From the NCBI GenBank assembly GCA_000611775.1, contig KK106985.1, positions 1,598,291-1,662,290 on the forward strand: DNA of 64,000 bases, written 5' to 3'. Below the pieces are notes generated by a model. It worked only from the letters and a program-made list of their open reading frames with translations. It was not told the origin of the DNA and did not search any database. Origin of the DNA: Umbilicaria muhlenbergii (taxonomy: Eukaryota; Ascomycota; Lecanoromycetes; Umbilicariales; Umbilicariaceae). This document shows, one piece after another, positions 1-9,928 of this stretch. The translations under genes and the position numbers were made by a program. The number at the start of each line of letters is the position of its first letter. The first letter of the stretch is position 1.

Positions 1-372
1 GCTTTCTATCTTTGCGACCTAGACGAATCTCGTCGGACAGTGTCAGAATTGGTAATGCCGTAATCGTAATACATGCCAGACGCCTGCAGAGACTGATTCG
101 TCCCTACAGCACAAGGCGGCCAGTGGCTGCGTACAACGGTGAGCATCAGCTGAGTGCGTGGACTTTGCATTGGTGGAGCCACTTCATACACTCTACACCT
201 GCGGACTCACGCGTAACGCGAATACGAACATTATACACCGCCCACACGGCCGCTGACTTCGATAAGAGACGACCCGACTGCCTCGTGATAAAGGACTGAA
301 GGCTTACTCATACGGCGTAATTCCCCGCAGCTCTCGCAACCAAGTACATCTGCTATAGCCACCTCATCTTTC
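1..372. other. intergenic, left edge
   Basis: No gene recognised. Short overlapping open frames on both strands look random and start at the window edge. The stretch holds one copy (159-180) of a 22-bp word that recurs exactly at 4916-4937. The right end is the 3' flank of the sugar transporter. Confidence 0.6.
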
Positions 373-2420
373 TCAAACAGGGCGTGACGTCACGTGCCCA
401 GTGCTCATGATCTCATTCTCAATGGCCTTCCGCCGGGCTTCCTCTTGTTCGCTCATGATGTCCTTGAAAACATGGTCCATCTGCTCCAAGGTTCGGCCAT
501 TGGTTTCCGGCACGAATAGGAACGTCCAGATCAAGGAAAGAAGACAAAAGACAGCAAAAAAGGTGTACGCCCCGAAACCTGTATTTTCTACCAACGGCGG
601 GGTGATGAGACCCTGGAATCGTTAACATCTCTTCTCAGAGAGGGTTCAAGAGCCACTGCCTACTATGATGAAATTGTTGAGCCAGTTTGAGCAGGTCGAT
701 AACGCAACCCCCTTTGCTCGAAGGGATGATGGAAAGATCTCTGAGGGCATAGCCCACCTAATTTCGGCGGTGAGTCGTACGATTCGTTAATCGCACAGCG
801 GTCCACTTACGGAACAGGCCCCCATGAGGCGCCAAAACTCAACATGTAGAAGAGCAGAAAGCCAACGCTAATCCAACCTTCAGCTCGGTGGGCCGGCCAG
901 TTGCTTGAAAACAGTCCCACGAGAATCGAAATGATCAGGTGCGAGATGGTCATAAAGAAACTACCCCAGAGTAGAAGCGGGCGTCTTCCGAACCGATCCA
1001 GCGTCCAGATACTACTGGACACGCCGACGAGTTGGGTAATGTTGAGGACGCCTGACATGATCAGCTGCATATTGTAGTTCAACCCCATGGTCTCAAAAAG
1101 GGTAGGACTGTAGTAGATGAGGGCGTTGATCCCAACAAATTGTTGGAAGAACATCAGACCCACGCCTATGTGGGTTCTTCGCCAGCAGCCACGCCTGAAG
1201 CAATCCGCCCATGAAGCGATCTCGAGCTTGATGCGGCTGAGGATGCTCCGGTTCTGTAACCTAGGATGTCTTACGACGCTGACTTCTTTATGGAAGGCGA
1301 CTTCAGCTCGGATGTCATACCACTCCTGTTCCACACGGGCGTCTGTAATAGGAAGCTGACGTAGCTTTGCCAAGCTGTGCAGAGCCTCTTGATCACAGCC
1401 CTTGGATGCGAGCCACCTCGGCGAAAATGGAAGAAAGAGTATGCCTACGCCCAGAACGAGGCCCGGGGCCAGTTGCAAGAGGAATGGAAGACGCCAAGCC
1501 CATTCCCCGGCCATGTACCGTGTTCCATAGGTGATCCAGAATGCAATGACAATGCCAAACACAATGCTAAACTCTTCAAGGACGAGAAGCGTCCCTCGAA
1601 TCTCAGGAGGACTGATTTCTGAGATGTACAGCGGCGCCACCATGCTCAGCATACCAATACCCACACCGCCAATGAGTCGTGCGACCACCAACATGGGATA
1701 GTCGACTGATGCTGTCTGAAGAGCAGAGCCAACGGTAAAGATACAGACAGCTACCACGATGGAGTACTTCCTCGAGATCTTGTCGGCAACCCAGCCTTGA
1801 TTTAAAGCACCAATGAACGCACCCAGCTCAATCATGGCAGTGAGCAGGCCTTTCCAGAATCCCGCACCAGAAGCTGTTGCGGAGACTTGCGGGAAGCGAG
1901 ACAGGAACTGTGGCATAACAAGGATGACAGAGACAACACCTTGGCTAGTGGAGGTTAGCGGCTGTGACTCCCGGATGTCATCGGAGGGCGGCGAGGCCAT
2001 ACTCATAACCAAACAGCAGGCCTCCCAACGCCGAGAATGCCGCACAAAGGGTGGCATAGTAGTTGATGAAGAGTCCCTGGAAGCCTACACGAAGTCAGGA
2101 TACGATGAGGCTCCAAAATACGTCAGGATTTGGGTGCGGGACTTCAAGATTGTCTTGATGAGGAGGAGCTAAGCAAGTAGGTGCTAATGAATGGTATCAT
2201 GATTGAAGCAAAGCTGAGAATGATGCCAAGAGGTACACGAAGCATGGGGAAATACAAGCACCAGGTTGACTATGGGGCACTTGAAGAGATTAGACAATGT
2301 CTCACCTGGAGGCCCATAAGTGTCTCGATGTTCCCAGACAGCGCCGGATTGATTCGCAAAGTTATTTCGATCGGTGGGCGAGACTACGTCGCTGTTGTCC
2401 TTGGAAGGTTCCATTGTCAT
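373..2420 (-). CDS. MFS sugar transporter (sugar porter family)
   Basis: Predicted plasma-membrane monosaccharide:H+ symporter of 554 aa. Exons on the minus strand are 2420-2306, 2084-2003, 1944-811, 757-664 and 612-373; introns are 221, 58, 53 and 51 nt. Splicing at 1945-2002 restores the family motif GYDQGVVS after helix 1. Other sugar-porter signatures are DKISRKYS, the PxSPRWL loop motif, [14 protein letters not shown] in helix 7, DRFGRRPLL, and [12 protein letters not shown] at the end of helix 12. The N-terminal tail is polar and cytosolic-like. The start is the ATG at 2420, with a second ATG two codons on. The 221-nt first intron is long for this window and could hide a small exon. The substrate cannot be told from sequence. 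It is divergent from PKR1 across 786 bp. Confidence 0.93.
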
Positions 2421-3206
2421 ATAAAAACACTTCACGGAGTAAAGATACTTGAGAGAGCACCCTGCGTGTACGAGTATATCTCTGACTCTAGACGTCCGAA
2501 TCTTGTGTGGGTGAAGTAATAATTACGGCCATCCCCACTGAGATCACGCGCGCTCTCCCCACTTGCTACTTAACGATGCCACTTAACGATCCGAGTTTTG
2601 CATTTTGCCTTGTGCATGCCATGCGCGACACGAAAACCGTTCCGACGCCTTGGCTCTTCATTTCCGTGGTCCATGCGATAATCGCATGATACGCAGGTCG
2701 TTTGTTCAATAGGGTGGCACATCGATGCCTCTCACTTGCCTCATGGCGAGCAACAGAACGTGGGAGCGTTGATGGATGACGTACGGAGTTGTAGGGATGC
2801 CCTGAGCGGATAAAGCTAGCTCACTAGTTGCTATCGGGTGCCCCTCGATTTCAAGCAGCGTGGTCTACAGCAGTACAAAATACGAGCACATGTCTACTTT
2901 ACCTTCTGAGGTACATCGTCATGCGTCTCAGGCCTGACTGCGCGCAGGATTCCTACTTAAGGTGATCCTGCAGTGTCTCGATAGCACCTACTTCTTCATA
3001 AACCTCGCTGCGCACTCCATCTTGCTGCCTAAATCGAATTCGGCGCACTTGGAAACGTTCCTCAGCAATATCTATACACCACAGTGACCATCGCTAGTCA
3101 CACAATTTGCCCGACATAAGTCTTGGTTCAACTCAGTTGTACTAGCCTAAATCATAGATTGACACCTTCGGCCGAACGAAGGAATACCACAGCCGCAACA
3201 CTGGCG
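2421..3206. promoter_or_regulatory. divergent promoter region, transporter / PKR1
   Basis: About 790 bp between two divergent starts, so it should hold both promoters. No conserved ORF and no clear TATA box or repeat was recognised. Confidence 0.5.
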
Positions 3207-3689
3207 ATGGCTGAGTTTCTAACCAAACTCGTCAACTCAATCTTCACACCAGGTCCTACTCCATCCCTGGTAGTGGCAACCAACGCCTCGTTCGCCGCTC
3301 TCCAGCTAGTTCTCCTCCTCCTTCTGATCGCCACATACAGCATTCATTTCCTCATCTTGTCGATACTCAGCGCCGGCCTATGGTGGGCGATAAACTGGTT
3401 CGTGGCTGAGATACAAGCTGGTAACGCCAAGGAGGAAGAGGCAAAGCGGTTGCGAGAAGTGAGGAGAGACCGTAGCGAGAAAGGGGCGGAGGACAGTGGG
3501 ACGGAGACGGAGGCGGCACAAGAGACGGGGCCACGTATCGGTGAGAAGCAAGGGATGGAAGGAAGTCTCAGACCGGCGACTACAGAAGGGCTACTGAGGA
3601 AGAGGCGAAGCTTGGGGGAGGCCTCAGGCGATCTGAGTACGGACAGTGAATGGGACAAGGTGTCAAATGAGGGTGAGGAGGATGCATAG
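3207..3689 (+). CDS. PKR1: ER membrane V-ATPase assembly factor Pkr1
   Basis: Single-exon gene of 160 aa. In yeast Pkr1 is an ER protein needed to assemble the V0 sector of the vacuolar ATPase. The family block occupies residues 1-72: a FLTKLVNSIFTPGPTPSLVV-type entry, then two hydrophobic segments (about 25-45 and 48-66) joined almost directly, so the protein probably forms a membrane hairpin. The rest is a charged tail (Lys/Arg/Glu, then Asp/Glu-rich) that is longer and more variable than in yeast. I chose the ATG at 3207 because the conserved domain starts there; the frame is open upstream but has no conserved residues. Confidence 0.9.
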   Translation: MAEFLTKLVNSIFTPGPTPSLVVATNASFAALQLVLLLLLIATYSIHFLILSILSAGLWWAINWFVAEIQAGNAKEEEAKRLREVRRDRSEKGAEDSGTETEAAQETGPRIGEKQGMEGSLRPATTEGLLRKRRSLGEASGDLSTDSEWDKVSNEGEEDA

Positions 3690-4172
3690 ATTAGGAACGA
3701 CTTATGTCCGGGAAGGTCCTCCACTATATATGCGGATACGCGGCCATAGGTGTTCATGAGCGACTGGCCATCCATGTTCTATACCAGGTACTCTTAAATA
3801 ATCAATACCCTGAAAGCCCTGTTCAAAGCGATTCGGAGTGGGATTACTGTATCAGAAACGTAAATGAAGCTTTGCGCAGCGCCTAATGTAGACATTCTTT
3901 CAGGCTACTTTCTATCTCATCCGGATCCCCATAAAGCCTTTCGACAACCTAAGCAGCTTGATCCTTGCACAAGAGAACCTTCGAAGAGGAGCTCTTCGAT
4001 ATTTCAGCCTTGCGGAGATGTCGCCAGGCCCGAATCGGCTTAGCGTCAGGAACGACCTTTTGAGCTTTCCAATTCATCGCGGAACCCTCACAAACCCAGG
4101 CTCAGATCCCATCCACGACGTCGCAGCCTCAACGCGCAAGATCGCTGAGAAAGACAAGCGGCGTCGATCAAG
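3690..4172. other. intergenic, PKR1 3' flank and SMD1 promoter
   Basis: No gene seen. It should hold the PKR1 terminator and the SMD1 promoter with 5' UTR. No repeat or conserved motif was recognised. Confidence 0.5.
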
Positions 4173-4748
4173 ATGAAGCTCGTCAGGTAAGCACCTAACC
4201 CAGCACCTGCGCCCCCGGCAACCGCAAACTGAACTTCTCCCCCACCAAGGCCTCTTTTTCTCTAGCCAGGCTGACACTCCACGCCCCCCTAGATTCCTGA
4301 TGAAATGCGCGAACGAAACCGTGACCATCGAGCTTAAAAACGGTAACCCCAGCCTCCCCTCCCCCACCACCCCTCGCCCACGCCGGCCCCAAAACAGCCC
4401 TACTAACAGCATTCCCCTCCCTCAGGCACCATCCTTCACGGCACCATCACCTCCGTCTCCCCCCAAATGAACACCGCCCTACGCGCCGTGAAAATGACGC
4501 CCCGCGGCCGTGACCCCATCGCCCTTGACACAATCAATATCCGCGGTTCGACTATTCGCTATTATATCTTGCCGGATTCGCTGCCGTTGGATACGCTACT
4601 GATTGATGATGCGCCGAAGCCGAAGAATAAGGCGAGGAAGGAGGCGGCGGATCGGGGGGGTAGGGGCGGAAGGGGGGGCCCGAGGGGGAGGGGGAGGGGA
4701 GGAGGGTTTAGGGGTGGGAGAGGGAGGGGCGGAGGGAGGGGCTTTTAG
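4173..4748 (+). CDS. SMD1: small nuclear ribonucleoprotein Sm D1
   Basis: Core spliceosomal Sm protein of 128 aa, part of the heptameric ring on U1, U2, U4 and U5 snRNAs. Exons are 4173-4186, 4293-4342 and 4426-4748; the first encodes only MKLV plus two bases of Arg. Intron 2 has a textbook TACTAAC branch site at 4401-4407. The Sm1 motif ([22 protein letters not shown]) is split by intron 2, and Sm2 is the [13 protein letters not shown] segment. The C-terminus is a long Arg-Gly tail (about residues 95-126), the type that is symmetrically dimethylated and bound by assembly factors. Short introns in the first codons are typical of fungal Sm genes and might allow feedback through splicing (inference). 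Confidence 0.95.
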
Positions 4749-5206
4749 GTGGGAAGATGGAGTAAAGGAGGTGGGTGAATGGATGGGAGAAGTGGAGGTC
4801 TCTGCTTTGATTCTGAAGAGGTCACTGGCGTTTGCGTAGTGGGCAAAAGCAGTTCGGGTGGTATGCAGTCGCGAGAAATTGACGAATCGACCATAGGATC
4901 GACTGTTGCGGGAATTGGACTTTGCATTGGTGGAGCCTTTCTCATAGAAACTGTTTATCTGGACACTACATGAAGACAGCCACTGTTGCATTGAGGAGAT
5001 ACGATTGGGCCCTGTTGACCGAAATCGCCTTTCTGTCGTTCAACACTATCATGGTCCGTCGACTGCTGGCGATGGTTGAAGCTAGTCAAGACTGATGAGT
5101 ATGGGTGCTTGCGTTCCCTTACCGACGGTTACCTACCGTTAGCAAGGGAATGCTCATACATGCATGTTACAGGCTAAGTCCGTCTCTTCCATTGTACAAG
5201 CGCGAT
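4749..5206. other. intergenic, convergent SMD1 / MTQ2
   Basis: Convergent 3' flanks. It contains the second copy (4916-4937) of the 22-bp word also found at 159-180, followed by a weakly similar flank. Nothing else was recognised. Confidence 0.5.
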
Positions 5207-6043
5207 TCATGATCTCGACAGCCTAACAACCTGCAACTTCTCCCACCCCCCCACCTTCCCCGACCTCCCCACCGTCTCCACAGACCAGCCCGCTTCCCAA
5301 GCAGCAACCCGTCGCTTAACCTCCTCAGGCCTGTTCTGCGCACAGAGCAGCACATACGCCACCCCCCTCTTCGGATTCAGTACACGCGGTATCTGCTCCA
5401 GCAGCCTATTCGTAATCTCCATCCCATCCACCCCTCCCGCATACGACAGCGACAACAGATACGCCTCCTCCTCAAACCCGCCCGCCAACCCCCTACCCTC
5501 CAGCCCACCCCCGCTTTCAGGGTTTGGGGACCGGGGTAGTTCGGACGTAGGCACATAAGGCGGATTGAAAATAAGCACATCCACCACCCCCGCCCTCAGC
5601 GGCGTCGTCAAATCCGCACACAGCCCGTCCAAAAACGAGGCAGTGACCCCCCCATCGTTTGACCCCCGGCTGCCTGCCTCCTCAGTCCCAGCCCCAGCCT
5701 CAGCCACCGTCCGCACCGCCTTGTCAACCGTTTGCCCCGTCGCCCGACACGCATACCCATTGACGTCCGTGCCAAGGGTAAGCACGTCCGTTCTTCCAAA
5801 GATCGCTTCCTTATGCGCCGCCACGAACGCAAGCACCACTCCCGACCCCGTGCCCACTTCTAAGACCAGCGGCGGGGGAATGGGCTCTGCGTGGGTTTCG
5901 GATGCACGGTTCAAGGCGAAACGGGCGGAGAGAAAGGCGGTTTCGGAGGGGGACGAGAGCGTGTCGAGGAGGAGGTAGGAATCTTCAGAGGGTTCGTAGA
6001 TGTGGGTGAAGGGGACGTGGGTGGTTGATGGGGTGGGGAACAT
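5207..6043 (-). CDS. MTQ2: eRF1 N5-glutamine methyltransferase catalytic subunit (HemK family)
   Basis: Single-exon 278-aa class I SAM-dependent methyltransferase. Mtq2, with its partner Trm112, methylates the Gln of the GGQ loop of release factor eRF1; the human form is N6AMT1/HEMK2. Seen here: YEPSEDSYLLLDTL near residues 16-29, the SAM-binding VLEVGTGSGVV motif near 60-70, the acidic TDVN strand, and the catalytic NPPYVPT motif of amide-nitrogen methyltransferases. The end (LLCAQNRPEEV onwards) matches the Rossmann-fold closing strands. It is longer than yeast Mtq2 because of a Gly/Ala-rich insert before the catalytic motif and another after it. The start at 6043 sits just before the first conserved block. 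It is divergent from SDHAF3. Confidence 0.93.
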   Translation of the reverse strand: MFPTPSTTHVPFTHIYEPSEDSYLLLDTLSSPSETAFLSARFALNRASETHAEPIPPPLVLEVGTGSGVVLAFVAAHKEAIFGRTDVLTLGTDVNGYACRATGQTVDKAVRTVAEAGAGTEEAGSRGSNDGGVTASFLDGLCADLTTPLRAGVVDVLIFNPPYVPTSELPRSPNPESGGGLEGRGLAGGFEEEAYLLSLSYAGGVDGMEITNRLLEQIPRVLNPKRGVAYVLLCAQNRPEEVKRRVAAWEAGWSVETVGRSGKVGGWEKLQVVRLSRS

Positions 6044-6439
6044 TGCGAGGTGGGGCCATGGGGAAGGAGGTGGTGGGTGGGTTGGTGGGTGAGGTAGGAG
6101 GGCTCGGAGGGGGAGGTTTGTTTGTTTGTTCCGGGAGGTCTGAGGTTGGGTTTGAGGGGATTGCGAGATCGGAGTAGCAAACTTGGGTTGCAGGTTTTGA
6201 AGATTACGTAGAGGGATGCTCAGTTGTATAAATCTAGAGCTAGGAGAGCTTTACAATCACAGCCTTTTTATATATATCCATATCGTTACAATGTAAAGCT
6301 GGTATAACCCGCTCGAGCACTTGATAGAAAAGAACCTCGGCGCGGCCATTTTCCGCTAATGAGGTCATCAGTTAAAGTCAAAGCTTCTACTTCCAACAAT
6401 CCTTTCTATACACCACTTCTGCATTCATATACTATCATA
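6044..6439. promoter_or_regulatory. divergent promoter MTQ2 / SDHAF3
   Basis: About 400 bp between divergent starts. An AT-alternating TATATATAT run lies at about 6268-6276, which could serve as a core promoter for either gene. No other motif was recognised. Confidence 0.45.
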
Positions 6440-6967
6440 ATGAAAGTCTCTCTACGCCTCCTAGCAAACCCCACCGCCGTCGGCTCAACCGCAGGCTTCA
6501 AGCCCGCGCCCTTAGCTCTCCTCCCGCCAATCCCACTTTTCAGACGTATATTACGAACACACCGGAAACATTTACCCAAAGAGATGCGGCTACTGGGCGA
6601 CGAGTACGTGAAGAGCGAGTTCCGCGCCCATAGGAATGTCGAGAATCCTGTGCACATTGTTGGTCTTTCCGTTCACCGGTGATGTCAATTGTGCTGGTGA
6701 CTGACGGTGCGTGTGCACCTTCACAGATAGGGTTTTTGACAGAGTGGCAAATGTACGCCCAGAAAATCGAAGGTGATGCGTGGATGGGGGAGAGACTTGA
6801 TGGTGGCAAGATCGATAAGATGAGCGGTATGTTTTCTGGTTCCATATATCTGCCTCAATGGATGACCAGAATGGCTAATGCGATTCGCAGACCAGCAGCT
6901 AGGCCAGCTGTACGAGCTCATGCAAGCTATACAGAACAAGGAACGAGGAGGAGATGGCGATCTGTGA
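6440..6967 (+). CDS. SDH7: succinate dehydrogenase assembly factor 3 (SDHAF3/ACN9 family)
   Basis: Mitochondrial matrix LYR-family chaperone of 131 aa that helps mature the iron-sulfur subunit of complex II. Exons are 6440-6662, 6731-6826 and 6891-6967. Splicing joins VHIV to [15 protein letters not shown], the hallmark of the family. The LYR motif reads LFR here ([15 protein letters not shown]), a conservative Tyr-to-Phe variant. The [22 protein letters not shown] block and the closing [14 protein letters not shown] helix are both present. The first 30 residues lack acids and contain Arg and Lys, as expected for a mitochondrial presequence. The start is the first ATG in frame, and the protein ends about where yeast Sdh7 does. 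Confidence 0.94.
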
Positions 6968-7572
6968 TTTCGCTTGCAAACTATTACGATACGTAGGGTT
7001 CGACATTCACGGCCGCTGGTGCACACCTAGCATCGGCACGGTCTGGCTGCTCATAGGCGGGACGGTGAACCTGCATACGACAGCGAATGAATACCAGCAG
7101 AGAGGACAGGTCGCTATGACTCTTCCAGTCGATTCACGCATCCGGAGTATATATTACACTCACAGCAATACTTGAAGGCAGGAGATGACTGTCCAGGCTC
7201 GATTCACCCCCTGGGATTTGAATATATATAAGTCTGCTTCAGGTTGCGAGCTCTCAATCTCTTCTACAACTCAAACCTCCAAACCCGCTCGTTCAAAGTC
7301 TTTCCTGGTACTCTGTCAAACATAGAGAACCTCCTCCTTTGGCCTCGGCTCCTTTCCCAACAATCTATATCTGAAGCTAGAAGCAAGCTTCACCACCACA
7401 CGCACTCGCACCTCCGCCAGTATACTCCCCGGCAACCTGAGATCCTTCAAGTCCAGAGACGACTTCCTCCTACCGGCTTCCTTCCCTCAGCCGGCCCCTC
7501 AGCAGGCCCCTCAGCAGGCCCCTCAGCAGGCCCCTCAGCAAACGAGCCCCTCAGCAAACTCTCCCCGTCGTC
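6968..7572. promoter_or_regulatory. promoter and leader of the CaaX Cys-rich gene
   Basis: Contains the SDHAF3 3' flank, a TATATATAA element near 7222-7231 about 345 bp before the next start codon, and a long pyrimidine/A-rich leader. A 12-bp minisatellite at 7493-7540 lies in the presumed 5' UTR. Confidence 0.5.
7493..7540 (+). repeat. 12-bp minisatellite in a 5' leader
   Basis: Four exact tandem copies of GGCCCCTCAGCA, then a partial degenerate copy to 7556. It lies 33 bp upstream of the start codon at 7573, so it is probably transcribed in the 5' UTR, though it keeps an open frame. Copy number is likely to vary between strains (inference). Confidence 0.9.
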
Positions 7573-7878
7573 ATGTGCACAACAACCTACTACAAGTCCC
7601 GCGCCTGCCGCCACGCCTGGATGACGATCAAAAAGCCCTGTGCTGAAGGCAAAAACTTCAGCAACTGCCCGTCCTTTCAAGACGGACGGGCTCGAGGACC
7701 TCCACCTCCTGGCCAGTGGGCACCGCCTGACTCTTGCCCATGGTGCGATCTGAAGGGCGCTCACGACTCGAACACGACGCGGGTGGTAACGAAAGTCAGA
7801 ACGGGCGTCAGGATGTTCGGATTCGATGCGAGCAGGGGCAGTCCGGGGATTGATGTGATATGTTGCGCGGTGATGTGA
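7573..7878 (+). CDS. small Cys-rich protein with C-terminal CaaX box, copy A
   Basis: Single exon, 101 aa, function unknown. It starts MCTTTYYKSRAC, has the block KPCAEGKNFSNC at residues 21-32, then a Pro/Gly-rich stretch, SCPWCD (54-59), and ends ICCAVM. The last four residues (CAVM) fit the CaaX rule for farnesylation, and the preceding Cys could be palmitoylated. No signal peptide or membrane helix is seen, so a lipid-anchored cytosolic-face protein is the simplest reading (inference). A paralogue with the same layout lies at 45279-45566, which is the main reason to accept this as a real gene. Leading MC-x-Cys-rich proteins are common in Dothideomycetes as uncharacterised proteins. It does not look like a short a-factor-type pheromone precursor. 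Confidence 0.72.
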   Translation: MCTTTYYKSRACRHAWMTIKKPCAEGKNFSNCPSFQDGRARGPPPPGQWAPPDSCPWCDLKGAHDSNTTRVVTKVRTGVRMFGFDASRGSPGIDVICCAVM

Positions 7879-8351
7879 TGCGGGGCGAGGTTGTGGGTTG
7901 TTCTGTATACCGGCGTGCTTGTGCGTTCGTGCTTGAGGATTCGTGCTTGTGGATTGATGCTTGTGAGTTTGATGCGTCGCAGGAAGAGATGGTGACACAT
8001 ACCGAATATTGGAGTCATGGATGATGAGAATTGAGGGGGACAGCGACTCCGTTGTATAAACATGGGGGATCTTATTGAATACCCGCCAGCGCCATGGCGG
8101 TCTATATCCTGTAATAGAGGCTTGAAAACACTCTGGAACTCTGCCAGCTATGCCAAACAACTTGCCCTCCGGTATGAAAGGCTCCAACGTGAGACCCCAA
8201 AAATAATACGCCAAACATTCCCAAGCAGTTAAGAATCGCACCAAGTTATGACGCCCTTGCGCCTGTCTATCGTACCAAAACCGCCCCAACTTTTCTCGCA
8301 TGCCTTTCATGATATGCGCTTTCCCCCAGTTTCGACCCAGACGCAGAACTG
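7879..8351. other. intergenic, convergent 3' flanks
   Basis: Between 7915 and 7975 lie several imperfect copies of a 14-17 bp unit around TTCGTGCTTG / TTGATGCTTGTGAGT. The long minus-strand reading frame here has repeat-derived composition and no recognisable domain, so I do not call it a gene. Confidence 0.5.
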
Positions 8352-9928
8352 TCATCGCAAATCCAGCTGAAACGGTTTATACCTCCCCCCCACCGCCTGA
8401 CACCTCGGACACACCCTCCCGCGATTCTGCTCGCTCGTCAACGCATACACGCAATCCTGGCAGAACCCCGAAATACACTCCGTGCACGCAAAGCTATCCT
8501 TGAGCACACTAGCCCGGTGGCACGCCGCGCAGTATATCTGCACGGGCTGCGAGAAGGTGGGGCTGGAGTCGGAATTGTTCGTCAGAGCCGAGGAGGGCAT
8601 GTGGAAGTTCTGACCCGATTGTTGGGAGGATTCGATGGAGGATTCGACGGAGGGGAAGGGCTCGGCGGCCTCGGAGGCGGGAGGCGGGGTCAGGGCATGT
8701 TGGAGGGGGGACGCTTTGTAGTGGTCGACATGTTGATGGTGGGAGGAGAGGAAAGGGGGAAGGGAGGCGCGTTTGATGGGGGGGGGGGATTGCGGGATCT
8801 GGTGGTGGGTTAGCTTGTTGGGGGTCTTTGATAGGGGCGGTTGGGTGGTGGGAAGCGTACGGGAGTAAGGTCGCGGTCGGAGTCGGCTTCGTTGGCTGAG
8901 GTGGCTGCTTCGATGAGATCTTCCCACCGCTTGCCCATAACTGTTGCGGCGCTTTGCGGTTCTGCGGAGAAGGCTTTTCGACCTTCTATGCTCATTCTCC
9001 GGGCGTAGTCTTTTGATTTTGTTCGCTCGTGCTTGGGTTTTCGGGAATTTTGTGTTATAGAGGATTTTCTTGGTCTGGCGGGCTTGCTGGTTCGCTGTAC
9101 GGGGGGTAGTGTGGAGGATCGACCCGGCGGTGAGCGTGTCAACATGGAGGGTAAGAGTTCCCGTGGTCTTGGGGACTGAAATGGTGGGATTGGGTCTTGG
9201 TTTAGATGGTGCTGTATTGGTGGCAACTCGACAGACGAATGCATGCGTGGCTGTTTGGATTCGGTATCGGAATGGAAATCCTTGTTGGACAACTTTCGTC
9301 AGTAGGAGGATATCGAGGCAGTTTGAATTAGGGTCTTCATATAGACACACATTTTCAGATTCCCAGTCCGAGTCTGGTCGGTGATTATGCAGCTGCGCTA
9401 AAGCTACTGCCGCCGTGGCGGCAGCTGGGTAAGCTTCCTCCAAGGTCCTGGGTCTTGCAGGAGAGCTGTTGTCGCCATGATAGCCTTCTCTATCATGGCC
9501 GTAAACTGTATACCATCAGTAACTTGAGTTGGCCAATTCCAATGGCTAACAACATACCTGAGGCGTGGAAAGGTTGAGTCGGTGGTGGTGGAGGTCGTTC
9601 GGAAGGAGGAGTGTTTATCATAAGCTGAAAGCTCTCTTCGGTCGCAGGAAGCTTAGAGATATAATGCTCTGGATGCGCTCTTCGTATATGCTCTTGCATG
9701 GAACGGTACCGCTTCTCCTGTGCGTTCAATGGCTTGTTACCAAACTGCACTTACTCAAGCAAGGGCCGAGATTTGCATCCCCCGGACAGAGCCATTATGA
9801 GCGAGAAGACTCACGCCAAGGCAGCGCTTCCGACAATTTGTGCCATCATGGTTGGTCAACGGACAGACGACCTCGTTGTTGGCATCTGAAACGGAAAACG
9901 AGCTTGTGAGTGATGATCGAGGTGGCAT
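8352..9928 (-). CDS. conserved Pezizomycotina zinc-binding protein, function unknown
   Basis: 431-aa model on five exons: 9928-9815, 9717-9558, 9505-9351, 9280-8861 and 8798-8352; introns are 97, 52, 70 and 62 nt. The N-terminus (MPPRSSLTSSFSVSDANNEV, then VCPLTNHDGTNCRKRCLGEK with RYRSMQEHIRRAHPEHYI) resembles a single C2H2-like finger: Cys...Cys...His...His. The middle is Pro/Ser-rich and disordered, with conserved islands EEAYPAAATAAVALAQLH and KRWEDLIEAATSA. The C-terminus is a RING-like Cys cluster (YCAACHR, FACTECISGFCQDC, CPRCQ), ending GRYKPFQLDLR. I recognise this arrangement from other filamentous ascomycetes as a conserved uncharacterised protein. All splice joins keep frame and restore these blocks. 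A ubiquitin-ligase or DNA-binding role is possible but unproven. Confidence 0.87.

Noticed and set aside
7447-8355. 302-codon minus-strand reading frame overlapping the CaaX gene
   Set aside because: It spans a minisatellite and other tandem repeats, and composition is repeat-driven (Gly-Pro-Ala-Glu, His-Lys-Gln). It has no domain, and it lies antisense to a better-supported gene.
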